Shown here: positions 6,846 to 13,276 of the stretch, one piece after another | Position numbering within the stretch: position 1 is the stretch's first letter | Layout: the number at the start of each line of letters is the position of its first letter | Assembly: GCA_027311485.1 (NCBI GenBank) | Contig: DAICYU010000053.1 | Span: 1-13,276 of the forward strand | Direction: 5' to 3' | From: Acetobacteraceae bacterium | GTDB taxonomy: Bacteria > Pseudomonadota > Alphaproteobacteria > Acetobacterales > Acetobacteraceae | DNA: 13,276 nucleotides | Notes under the pieces: model-generated | Told to the model about the DNA's origin: nothing | What the model saw: only the letters and a program-made list of their open reading frames with translations | Database searches by the model: none | Made by a program: the position numbers and the translations under genes

Positions 6846-7805
6846 TCAGGCCGCCACCCGCAGCGTTACCTTCGCCGCGGCGGCCTTGATGGGATTCCAT
6901 CCAATCGCCGTGCGAACAAACCCGGCGGCGTAGGCGACGCGCCACCGCGCGGCCAGCAGCGCGGTCGATTGGCGCGGTATCAGCGCCGCCGGCCCCAGCA
7001 GGATCAGCACGGCCATCCGCCGCGGCAATTCCCGCCAGACGCTGTCAGGCTGCCGCAGCAAGCGGCGGGTGAGCACGGTGGAGGCGCCCTGCCAATACAG
7101 CCGGGACAGCAACCATTGCGGCTCCAGCCGGCGGGCCTGGATCTGGTGATAGACCGTCATGCTGGAATCGTAGCGAACCGAGTAGCCGGCGTCCTGCAGC
7201 AGCCAGGCGAGTTGCACTTCCTCGTCCGACAGCAGGGAGTGGCCGTAACGCCCGACCGCGCCGCCGAATCCCCCGGCGGCCAGCAATGACAGGACATGGA
7301 CCACCATGTTGGCCGCATAGGGTTCCAGGTTCGGCGGCACCGCCGGGGTGCGGTATTCGCCGCTGCCCTCATGCTCGATGATCGAAAGCACACCGCGCAG
7401 GGAGGGTGGCCACCACGCCGGCAGCGGGGCTTCCCATTTCGGCAGGATGCGCCCGCCGATCAGGGACGGTGGCCGGCCAGGACGGGCGATGGCTGCCAGA
7501 ATCGCGGCGATCCAGTCGGTCGCCGGCAGCGCATCGTCGTCGATATAGGCGATGTAGCGGGTGCGTGCTGCCCACGCACCGGCATTGCGCGCAAGGCTGA
7601 CCCCGGGCTGGTCCAGCCGGATCAGGCGTGCGCCGTGCTGTTCGGCCAGCGCCGCGATCTGACCGGCGGCCGCAGGCGGGGAGGCGCTGTCGACAATCAG
7701 GATGCTGAACTGATCGCGCGGCACCGTCTGCCGACCCAGCCCGTCGAGGCAGTCACGGACATAACGCGGGCGGTCATGCGTGCAGATGCAGACGGTCAGC
7801 TCCAT
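6846..7805 (-). CDS. Family 2 (GT-A) glycosyltransferase
   Basis: A 319-residue inverting glycosyltransferase. It starts directly with the nucleotide-sugar-binding strand MELTVCICTHDRP (residues 1-13), followed by ILIVDSASPPAA and the LARNAGAWAA helix at 71-80. The metal-binding triad YIDDDALP has its DDD at 89-91, and the likely acceptor/base region LSDEEVQLAWLLQDAGY at 192-208 aligns with the usual ED motif. The C-terminal ~90 residues are basic and partly hydrophobic (AVLILLGPAALIP at 265-277), suggesting peripheral or monotopic membrane association; no certain transmembrane span. It would transfer a sugar to a lipid-linked or polysaccharide acceptor at the inner face of the membrane. The fusion glycosyltransferase lies downstream on the same strand, so a shared glycan is likely. 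Start ATG 7805 removes nothing conserved. The donor sugar cannot be read from sequence. Confidence 0.9.
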   Translation of the reverse strand: MELTVCICTHDRPRYVRDCLDGLGRQTVPRDQFSILIVDSASPPAAAGQIAALAEQHGARLIRLDQPGVSLARNAGAWAARTRYIAYIDDDALPATDWIAAILAAIARPGRPPSLIGGRILPKWEAPLPAWWPPSLRGVLSIIEHEGSGEYRTPAVPPNLEPYAANMVVHVLSLLAAGGFGGAVGRYGHSLLSDEEVQLAWLLQDAGYSVRYDSSMTVYHQIQARRLEPQWLLSRLYWQGASTVLTRRLLRQPDSVWRELPRRMAVLILLGPAALIPRQSTALLAARWRVAYAAGFVRTAIGWNPIKAAAAKVTLRVAA

Positions 7806-7850
7806 GTCACGGAGGCTAGGGCAGAAACATTGAGAAAGCGTTAACGCGAT

Positions 7851-7879
7851 TTGCGGCCGGGGCTGTCACCGCTCATATC
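7851..7879 (+). promoter_or_regulatory. Weak candidate promoter for the GTPase pair
   Basis: In the 151-bp divergent region between the glycosyltransferase and GTPase genes, TTGCGG (7851-7856) and CATATC (7874-7879) are separated by 17 nt. Each matches the consensus at only about half its positions. A 10-bp palindrome GCGTTAACGC (7838-7847) lies just upstream, and the 12-bp palindrome CGGACCGGTCCG (7927-7938) lies between this site and the start codon. Either could be an operator; neither is a known site. Confidence 0.22.
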
Positions 7880-7956
7880 TGCTGGAATGACCGTTCGGCC
7901 ACGCCGCCGGTCAGCATGACATGGTGCGGACCGGTCCGGTCCGTTGTGAGGACACG

Positions 7957-9831
7957 ATGGCGTTGGAAACGCTGTTCGCCGCCATCGTGGCGGATCTGAC
8001 GTTGGTGCGGGATGCCTACGAGGCGGCCGGGCTGCTGCGCGACAGCGGCCACGGTTCGGCGGCCTGGACGCTGTTCGGCGGCGCCGACGGGGCCGAACGG
8101 TTCCGCCGCGATACCCTGCTGGCCGATGCGCTGGTGCGCAACCGCGTCGCGCGCCTGGTCTTTCGGCGCCAGGGGCCGTCGAATATCGTCGTCTTCGGCG
8201 GCAACAACGTCGGCAAGAGCACGGTGGTGAATGTCCTGGCCGCCGCCACGGTCGCCGGCACCAGCCCGGAAGGCGGCCACACCCGGCATGCACATGCCTT
8301 CACCGCCGATCCGGGTGCCCTGTTTGCCTGGAACCCCTATGCGTTCAATCGCTTCCGGCAGGTGCCGTCATCGCAGCTGGCACAATCGGGTTTCGATGGC
8401 TTCGCGGTGTCCACGATCACCTCGGACACCCTGCCGCCCGATATCACACTGTGGGATTCGCCCGACTGCGATTCCGTCGGGTCCGGCCGCTATCTGGCCG
8501 CGGTGGTCGAGACGGCGACGGCGGCCGACCTGATCGTCTATGTCACCAGCGTGGAAAAATACGCCGTCAACGACCTGGTCGAGTGGCTGTTCGACCTGAC
8601 CGAAGCCGGCATTCCGATCCTGGGCTGCCTGAACAAGACGCCACGCAAGGACCGCGCCCTGGTCATGCGCCGGCATGAGGAGGATATCCTCCCCGCCGTT
8701 TCCCGCCGGCTGAACCGCCCGGCACCGTCGATTCGCATGGTCGCACTGCGCACAATGACCGAAGGCGAGGAGGCTGACCTGTGGGGCGCCGACCACCCCG
8801 AGGCCGCCGAACTGCGCGATGCGGCGGTGGCCGGCGCGGCACCGCAGGACGACGCCGTCGCCGGCCGCGCCGCCTTGCAGGCCGCGTCGGAGCGCATCGA
8901 CCGTGTGCTGGAGCCGGCACGCGCTGAGCTTGCGGTCCGTGCGGCATGGACCGAAACGGTCGGCGGCGCCGTGGCGGCGTTTGTCGCGACCTACGAATCC
9001 GAATACCTGACAGGCGACTCCGTCATCGACCCCTTCACCAAGCTGAACGTGCAATTGCTGGACCTGCTGAACCCCGAAATTCCCGGTCTGAGCGAGGTCA
9101 TGCGCGGACTGCGCAAGATCCGCCGCCTGCCGGCCGATTTGCTCAAGGCCGGCTGGCGCTTCATCTCGGAACGGACCGAGACGGTGCGGGAGGCTGATCT
9201 GGCGCCGGAACTGCGCGCCTATGCCCATGCCCACCGGGCGCTGCTGCGCGCCATCCACGACCGGATCGATGCCGAACGGGGCGCGCCGCGGCACCACCCG
9301 TTCTGGGACCGTCTGGCGGTCGTGTGGCAGCAGCGCGCCGCGGACCTTGCCGAGGACTTCCGCCGCGCGACGGAACGCCACATGGAACAGACCGATGCGG
9401 AAATCCGCTCCGCCGCGCGCGACATCCTGAAGGCGCTGGAACAGCGGCCCGGCGTGCTACGCCTGTTGCGGACCGTGCGCCTGTCCACCGAGATGGGCGG
9501 GCTGCTGGTCGGCTTCGCCATCCCCGGCCATGGCCATATCGGCCACGACCTGCTGGACCGGGTGGTGATCGCCCCCCTGATGATGAGCGCGACCGGCGCC
9601 GCGGCGGATTTTGCCGTGGAGGGCTATGTCGCCCAGCGCCGCAGCCAGATCGTCGAGAAGCTGCGGGCCGAGGCACGGACGATCGCCACCGGCCTTTACG
9701 CCGCCCCGTTGCACGCCATTGGTGAGGAGGTGTTCACGGCTATCGGCACGCTTGGCCTGCCGCAGGCGCTGCTCGACCGACTGCCGGCGAACCTCGATCG
9801 CCTGCGCCATGCGGCGGACCGCCTGGCATGA
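7957..9831 (+). CDS. Dynamin-like P-loop GTPase, first of a tandem pair (soluble partner)
   Basis: A 624-residue protein with a helical N-terminus (1-72) and a G domain (~75-265). G1 is GGNNVGKS at 81-88, the likely switch I Thr is T109, G3 is DSPDCDS at 167-173 instead of DxxG, and the next strand is DLIVYVTSVEKY. The G4 position reads NKTP (226-229), lacking the Asp that gives guanine specificity. The remainder is a long helical region (~300-624) as in dynamin-like stalks. A Gly-rich hydrophobic stretch at ~513-556 (GGLLVGFAIPG, then VVIAPLMMSATGAAADF) might insert in membranes, but no clear transmembrane helix is seen. Start ATG 7957 is preferred over an in-frame ATG at 7921, because GAGGA (7948-7952) precedes it and the extra 12 residues look unconserved. 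It overlaps the second GTPase by 4 bp. I do not recognise a named family; membrane remodelling is inference from architecture. Confidence 0.8.
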   Translation: MALETLFAAIVADLTLVRDAYEAAGLLRDSGHGSAAWTLFGGADGAERFRRDTLLADALVRNRVARLVFRRQGPSNIVVFGGNNVGKSTVVNVLAAATVAGTSPEGGHTRHAHAFTADPGALFAWNPYAFNRFRQVPSSQLAQSGFDGFAVSTITSDTLPPDITLWDSPDCDSVGSGRYLAAVVETATAADLIVYVTSVEKYAVNDLVEWLFDLTEAGIPILGCLNKTPRKDRALVMRRHEEDILPAVSRRLNRPAPSIRMVALRTMTEGEEADLWGADHPEAAELRDAAVAGAAPQDDAVAGRAALQAASERIDRVLEPARAELAVRAAWTETVGGAVAAFVATYESEYLTGDSVIDPFTKLNVQLLDLLNPEIPGLSEVMRGLRKIRRLPADLLKAGWRFISERTETVREADLAPELRAYAHAHRALLRAIHDRIDAERGAPRHHPFWDRLAVVWQQRAADLAEDFRRATERHMEQTDAEIRSAARDILKALEQRPGVLRLLRTVRLSTEMGGLLVGFAIPGHGHIGHDLLDRVVIAPLMMSATGAAADFAVEGYVAQRRSQIVEKLRAEARTIATGLYAAPLHAIGEEVFTAIGTLGLPQALLDRLPANLDRLRHAADRLA

Positions 9832-11690
9832 GCGGCGCTGATCCGGCATCGATCCTGGCGCGGGCGGGCCTGTGGGTCGCCGAACTGCGGACACGCGGGC
9901 AGATCACCGACGAAGCCGCATCGCAGCTGAATGAGATACTCGCCGCCTCCTTCGGGGAGCGGTTGGACCAGCAGGATGACCCGCTGCTGGTGGTGATGCT
10001 GTGCGGCCCGACCGCCGTGGGCAAATCCACCCTGATCAATGCGCTGGCCGGTGCCGAAATCTCCCGCCCCGGCTTCGGCGCGGCTACGCAGGCGGCGGTA
10101 CTCTACGTGCACGAACAGGACGATCCCGCTCGGCTGTTCGCCTACAGCCACGCCCTGGCCAGCCGCGATCAGGCGGCCACCATGCTGGTGCGCCATGCTC
10201 GTGACGAACTGCTGCACAAGGTGCTGGTCGACACACCGGACATCGACAGCGTCCGCCTGCAGCACCGGGAGCTGACCGCGCGCCTGGTTCACGCCGCCGA
10301 CCTGGTGCTGTTCGTGACATCGCCGGAGAAATACAAGGTCCTGCGCTCCGCTCGCTGGGTGCTGGAACAGCGCGGCCAGCGCGCCATGGGCTTCGTGCTG
10401 AACAAATGGGATCGCGCCGCGCTGGGTGTACAGAGCGACCGCCGCGCCGCGATCGAGCATGATTTTCGCGATGTGCTGATGCGGGAAGGCTTTCACGACG
10501 CCCTGGTGTTTCGGGTGTCGTCCCTGCCGGACCCGGATGGGACTGAAGCGGGCGGAATGGAGGCCGGCGGAATCGAGAATGACCTGTCCGCGCTGCGTGC
10601 CTGGCTGGAGGCCGGCATCAGCCAGTCCACCGCGACCCTGATCCGCCATCGCCGCCTGCGTTCGGCCTGGGGCCGGCTGGCCGCCGGCATCGAGGCGGCG
10701 CTGCCCACTCCGCTCTCGTCCCATCCGCTGCTACCGTCCCTCACGGACCGGATCGCTCGGCGTGGGGTCCTGGCGGAGCAGGGCATCGTGGCCGAGGCGT
10801 TGCTGCTGGAGACGAGCGGGATCGAGGATGGCATTCGTCCGGTCACGCCCGGATTGCTGGGGATGTGGACACGCGCCTGGAACCGCATCGCATCGGCCGC
10901 CGGGTCGGCCAGGGCAGGGATCGCGGCGCTGGCGGTCCGGGCCGCGCCGCCCGATGGTGGACGCCAGCTTGATCGCGGCGGTGACACCGCGTTCGGTGCG
11001 CGGCATGCCGCCGCCTTGTCCGCGACCGCCGAACAGGCCGCGGGCGACGCCGCCGCGCAGGGATTGGCGCTGGGACCGGTCGGTCCGGCATGGGACACCG
11101 GGTTCGGGCAACTGGAGCGGCAACTCGCGCTGCTGCCGCTGGACATCGCGATGGACCTTGCCGCCAAGGCAAACCGGGTGACCGCGCGCCGGATGATCGG
11201 CATCGCCTGCCTCTACGGCATGGAAACGCTGATCATGGCCGTGCTGCTGACCGCGCTGTGGCGGGCCGGCAACGACTTCGTAGCCGGCACCTATGCGCCC
11301 GGCAGTTTGTTCCTGACGGTGCTGCTGCTGGTCTCGGTCCTGCTGATTCTCGGACAGACCTTGGCCGGCCTGTTCTTTCCGCCATTGCGCCAGCGTCTCC
11401 GCCGGGCTGCGTCCCGCCTGGGCCGGGCGCTGGTGCAGGACGCCGTCGCGAAGGCACAGGCGGCGCTGCAGGATCAGGCGGCCGCGGTGGACCGGCTGGC
11501 GCAGGACGGGCGGACCCTGCTGCAGGACATTGATCGCGCGGTCATGGCGCTGGCCGCCGGCGATGACGTGAACACCAGCCGCCTGTTTGCCGATGCCGCG
11601 GCGGCGCCGGCCTTGATCACCGCCGACACCGTAGCCGTTGCGCCGCCTGACCTGGAGGCGGCCCCGCTCCGCCGCCCGGTGTTCGACTGA
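9828..11690 (+). CDS. Dynamin-like P-loop GTPase, second of a tandem pair (membrane partner)
   Basis: A 620-residue paralogue of the preceding protein. The helical N-terminus (1-52) leads to a complete G domain: G1 GPTAVGKS at 60-67, probable switch I Thr87 (GAATQAA), G3 DTPDIDS at 135-141, then ADLVLFVTSPEKY, and canonical G4 NKWD at 192-195. The middle (~255-450) is helical and Ala-rich. Two hydrophobic segments, ~456-478 (MIGIACLYGMETLIM onward) and ~493-517 (SLFLTVLLLVSVLLILGQTL), form a probable transmembrane hairpin, followed by an amphipathic, coiled-coil-like helix (~520-575) and a low-complexity tail. This resembles bacterial dynamin-like or mitofusin-like topology, with the GTPase facing the cytoplasm. 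Its ATG overlaps the partner's TGA, so the two are translationally coupled and probably form a heteromer. With intact GTP specificity and membrane anchors, it is likely the active, membrane-fixed subunit. The cellular process is unknown. Confidence 0.82.
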   Translation: MSGADPASILARAGLWVAELRTRGQITDEAASQLNEILAASFGERLDQQDDPLLVVMLCGPTAVGKSTLINALAGAEISRPGFGAATQAAVLYVHEQDDPARLFAYSHALASRDQAATMLVRHARDELLHKVLVDTPDIDSVRLQHRELTARLVHAADLVLFVTSPEKYKVLRSARWVLEQRGQRAMGFVLNKWDRAALGVQSDRRAAIEHDFRDVLMREGFHDALVFRVSSLPDPDGTEAGGMEAGGIENDLSALRAWLEAGISQSTATLIRHRRLRSAWGRLAAGIEAALPTPLSSHPLLPSLTDRIARRGVLAEQGIVAEALLLETSGIEDGIRPVTPGLLGMWTRAWNRIASAAGSARAGIAALAVRAAPPDGGRQLDRGGDTAFGARHAAALSATAEQAAGDAAAQGLALGPVGPAWDTGFGQLERQLALLPLDIAMDLAAKANRVTARRMIGIACLYGMETLIMAVLLTALWRAGNDFVAGTYAPGSLFLTVLLLVSVLLILGQTLAGLFFPPLRQRLRRAASRLGRALVQDAVAKAQAALQDQAAAVDRLAQDGRTLLQDIDRAVMALAAGDDVNTSRLFADAAAAPALITADTVAVAPPDLEAAPLRRPVFD

Positions 11691-11704
11691 GCTGATGGCA
11701 CCTG

Positions 11705-11725
11705 CGCCGCGGTGATATTGCGGCG
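11705..11725. terminator. Possible stem-loop between convergent genes
   Basis: CGCCGC (11705-11710) and GCGGCG (11720-11725) form a 6-bp stem with a 9-nt loop in the 78-bp gap between the convergent GTPase and lipoprotein genes. No T tract is seen on either strand, so bidirectional termination is only a suggestion. Confidence 0.25.
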
Positions 11726-11768
11726 GATGGCGCCTATGGCGCCGATCCCGGCGCTGGTTGGGTTATGC

Positions 11769-12488
11769 TCAGGGCGCCGATCCTGGCGCGGGCGTCGCAT
11801 AGGGCGCCGATCCTGGCGCGGGCGTCGCATAGGGCGCCAATCCCGGCGCGGGCGTCGTATAAGGCGCCGATCCCGGCGCGGGGTTGTCGGCGGGCGGCGT
11901 CGTGCCGGAGGACTGATCCAGCGGCTGCTGCTGCACGGGCATGTCCGGCGCGGTGGCCGAGGTCAGGAACTGTTTCAGGTTCCGCCGGACCTGATATTCG
12001 AACTCCACGTTCATGTCGGACATCATCGACTTGGTCATGTCGTACAGCGTTGCGCGCAAGCTGTCGATTGAACCGGTGTGGTCACTGTGCACCTGCGCGG
12101 TCGCAAAGCCGAGCCGGGCGCCTGAGTTGTCGAGGATGGTCAGGGCAACCTCGAAGGTGCCGGCGATCACGTCGCCCTGCTTCGTCAGGGACGCGTTCAG
12201 GATCGCGAACACCGCCTTGTTCTGGGTCCCGAACGCCATCAGCCGGTCGTTCGCCATCGCCTTCAGCGCGTCGATCGGCGGCACCGGGTCCTGGTTGCTG
12301 ACATCGGGGGGCACGCCGGCCGGGACGAAGCGCTGCTCGACCTCGATCGAGGCCACGTTCAGTTCGATGGGCGGCAGGTAGTTGTAGCGCAGCGGCGCAA
12401 AGCTCTGCGCATCCTCATAGTCGCCGCATGCGGCGAGAAGAAGCGGCATCAGCAGGGCCGAACGGCGAGACAAGGCAAAGCGAGGCAT
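11769..12488 (-). CDS. Putative lipoprotein with repetitive Pro/Ala tail
   Basis: A 239-residue exported protein. The signal peptide MPRFALSRRSALLMPLLLAAC has the lipobox LAAC with Cys21; Gly at +2 suggests sorting to the outer membrane. The SRRS pair before the hydrophobic core loosely resembles a twin-arginine motif. The mature domain (~22-180) is a compact alpha/beta region (PIELNVASIEVEQRFVP, TFEVALTILDNSG, FEYQVRRNLKQFL) that I do not recognise. The tail (~203-239) is four copies of a PAPGSAPYAT-like decapeptide, probably a flexible linker. The ATG at 12488 is chosen over TTG 12503 because AGGA lies 6 nt before it. It follows hslO by 50 bp on the same strand and may be co-transcribed. 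Function is unknown; an envelope-localised role is inferred from the lipobox. Confidence 0.8.
   Translation of the reverse strand: MPRFALSRRSALLMPLLLAACGDYEDAQSFAPLRYNYLPPIELNVASIEVEQRFVPAGVPPDVSNQDPVPPIDALKAMANDRLMAFGTQNKAVFAILNASLTKQGDVIAGTFEVALTILDNSGARLGFATAQVHSDHTGSIDSLRATLYDMTKSMMSDMNVEFEYQVRRNLKQFLTSATAPDMPVQQQPLDQSSGTTPPADNPAPGSAPYTTPAPGLAPYATPAPGSAPYATPAPGSAP
11771..11885. repeat. 30-bp tandem repeats encoding the lipoprotein tail
   Basis: Three full 30-bp units (11771-11800, 11801-11830, 11831-11860) and a partial fourth (11861-11885) each begin A(G/A)GGCGCC and contain CGGCGCGGG or TGGCGCGGG. Units 1 and 2 are identical apart from their context; unit 3 and the partial fourth differ by a few substitutions. 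The periodicity is a multiple of three, so copy-number change keeps the frame. A decayed copy continues at about 11738-11758, beyond the stop. Confidence 0.9.
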
Positions 12489-12494
12489 GCGGGT

Positions 12495-12498
12495 TCCT
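12495..12498 (-). promoter_or_regulatory. Ribosome binding site fixing the lipoprotein start
   Basis: AGGA on the minus strand lies 6 nt before ATG 12488. It overlaps the alternative TTG-initiated extension, which would lengthen the signal peptide without adding anything recognisable. Confidence 0.6.
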
Positions 12499-12538
12499 GT
12501 CAAAGAAAGCGCGACCGCGTCGGCCGGCCATGGATGCG

Positions 12539-13276
12539 TCAGTTCCCACCAGTGTCGTTCGGGCGACCGTGAACATCCTGGCGCGGGAAACGGAAATCAT
12601 AATTGCAGAACTCGCAGGTCATGACGATATCGTTATCGACGACCATGTGATCGAGATCGTCGGTGCAGAAGCCCTCCAGGATGCCCGCCAGCCGCGCGCG
12701 GGAGCAGCGACAGCCGAAGGACAATGAGCGCGCGCGGTCGACGGCGACACCCTCGGTGTGAAACAGCCGGAACAGCAGCCGGTCGCCCGGCAGCTCATCG
12801 TCCAGCAATTCGCGGTCGGTCAGCGTGCCGGCAAGGGCCACGGCGGTGCGCCAGCTTTCAGCCTGCGCTTCGGCGTCAAGCTCGGGGTCGATCCCGCCGG
12901 CGCCGGCAACCTTTTCCAGAATCAGCGCACCGGCCCGCCAGCCTGCCTCGGTCTGCTCGCAGGCGAGGTGGACGTTGCAGCGCAATTGCTCACTGGTGTC
13001 GAAGTAATGGAGCGCCATGCTGGCGAGCGATCCACCCTCGATCGTGACAATGCCCTGGTGCCGATTCTGGTCCGGGCCCTGATCGACCGTGAAGGCCAGG
13101 TAGCCGCCGCCCAGCAGCGCATCGGCGGCGGGCGAGGGGTCGGTTTGCAGCAGCGCGTCCAGGCGTTCGGGTTCGGCGCGGGCGTAACCGCGCAGGGCGC
13201 CAGCATCGCTGCAATCGGCCAGCAGCATGGACACCGGGCCGTCGCCCTTTGCCTGCAGGCTGAAGGAGCCGCGGAA
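12539..13276 (-). CDS. hslO: Hsp33 family redox-regulated chaperone, 5' end outside window
   Basis: The final 245 residues of Hsp33, a cytosolic holdase chaperone activated by oxidative unfolding: reduced cysteines bind zinc, and oxidation to disulfides releases the substrate-binding surface. The visible part begins FRGSFSLQAKGDGPVSMLLADC, typical of the Hsp33 N-domain, and includes GGYLAFTVDQG and HYFDTSEQL. The C-terminal redox switch is complete: C189-x-C191 (FGCRCSRARL) and C221-x-x-C224 (MTCEFCNYDF), spaced almost as in the E. coli protein. An extra Cys204 (EGFC) lies between the two pairs. The reading frame is open to the last base of the window, so about 40-50 N-terminal residues are missing, judged from the family's usual length. 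GTG 13234 and ATG 13228 are internal, not starts. The lipoprotein gene follows 50 bp downstream on the same strand. Confidence 0.95.
   Translation of the reverse strand, partial: FRGSFSLQAKGDGPVSMLLADCSDAGALRGYARAEPERLDALLQTDPSPAADALLGGGYLAFTVDQGPDQNRHQGIVTIEGGSLASMALHYFDTSEQLRCNVHLACEQTEAGWRAGALILEKVAGAGGIDPELDAEAQAESWRTAVALAGTLTDRELLDDELPGDRLLFRLFHTEGVAVDRARSLSFGCRCSRARLAGILEGFCTDDLDHMVVDNDIVMTCEFCNYDFRFPRQDVHGRPNDTGGN

Noticed and set aside
8368..10724. Two minus-strand open frames of ~340 residues opposite the GTPases
   Set aside because: The plus strand carries full P-loop GTPase motifs; these frames are GC-driven shadows.
11771..11885. 30-bp repeats considered as a CRISPR array
   Set aside because: The units are contiguous with no spacers and encode an in-frame decapeptide repeat of the lipoprotein.

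Overview
This is a GC-rich, gene-dense bacterial segment. Gene content (short-chain dehydrogenase, crotonase, acyl-CoA ligase, luciferase-like oxidoreductase, Hsp33) and base composition fit an alphaproteobacterium, perhaps Rhodospirillales/Acetobacteraceae; that placement is inference from general character, not from a marker gene. No rRNA, tRNA, CRISPR array or insertion sequence was seen.

Region 1 (1-5003) looks like a small catabolic locus built around a divergent intergenic region at 1882-1997. Rightward, three closely spaced genes encode an AMP-forming acyl-CoA ligase, a small VOC/glyoxalase-fold protein and a luciferase-like flavin-dependent oxidoreductase (the last two overlap as ATGA). 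Leftward lie an enoyl-CoA hydratase/isomerase-family gene and, 251 bp further on, a short-chain dehydrogenase that lacks the usual catalytic tyrosine. The set reads as activation of a carboxylic acid to a CoA thioester followed by beta-oxidation-like steps; the substrate cannot be deduced. The crotonase gene is broken by an in-frame TAG at codon 10 and by a frameshift exactly at a perfect 21-bp inverted repeat. This looks like a hairpin-templated mutation.

Region 2 (5004-7805, minus strand) holds a family 2 glycosyltransferase followed by a two-domain methyltransferase-glycosyltransferase fusion, presumably acting on a surface polysaccharide or glycoconjugate.

Region 3 (7957-11690, plus strand) is the most unusual part: two large P-loop GTPases of similar size (624 and 620 residues) overlapping by 4 bp. 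They share distinctive G-domain features (a D-S/T-P-D-x-D-S switch II and a following EKY motif) and so look like diverged paralogues. The second ends in two transmembrane helices. The first has no clear membrane span, only a Gly-rich hydrophobic stretch, and has lost the Asp of NKxD. The arrangement resembles tandem bacterial dynamin-like pairs and suggests an obligate membrane-associated heteromer of unknown function.

Region 4 (11691-13276, minus strand) has the 3' part of hslO (Hsp33 redox chaperone, running off the window edge) followed by a lipoprotein whose C-terminal tail is a 30-bp tandem repeat array, with a decayed out-of-frame copy beyond the stop codon.
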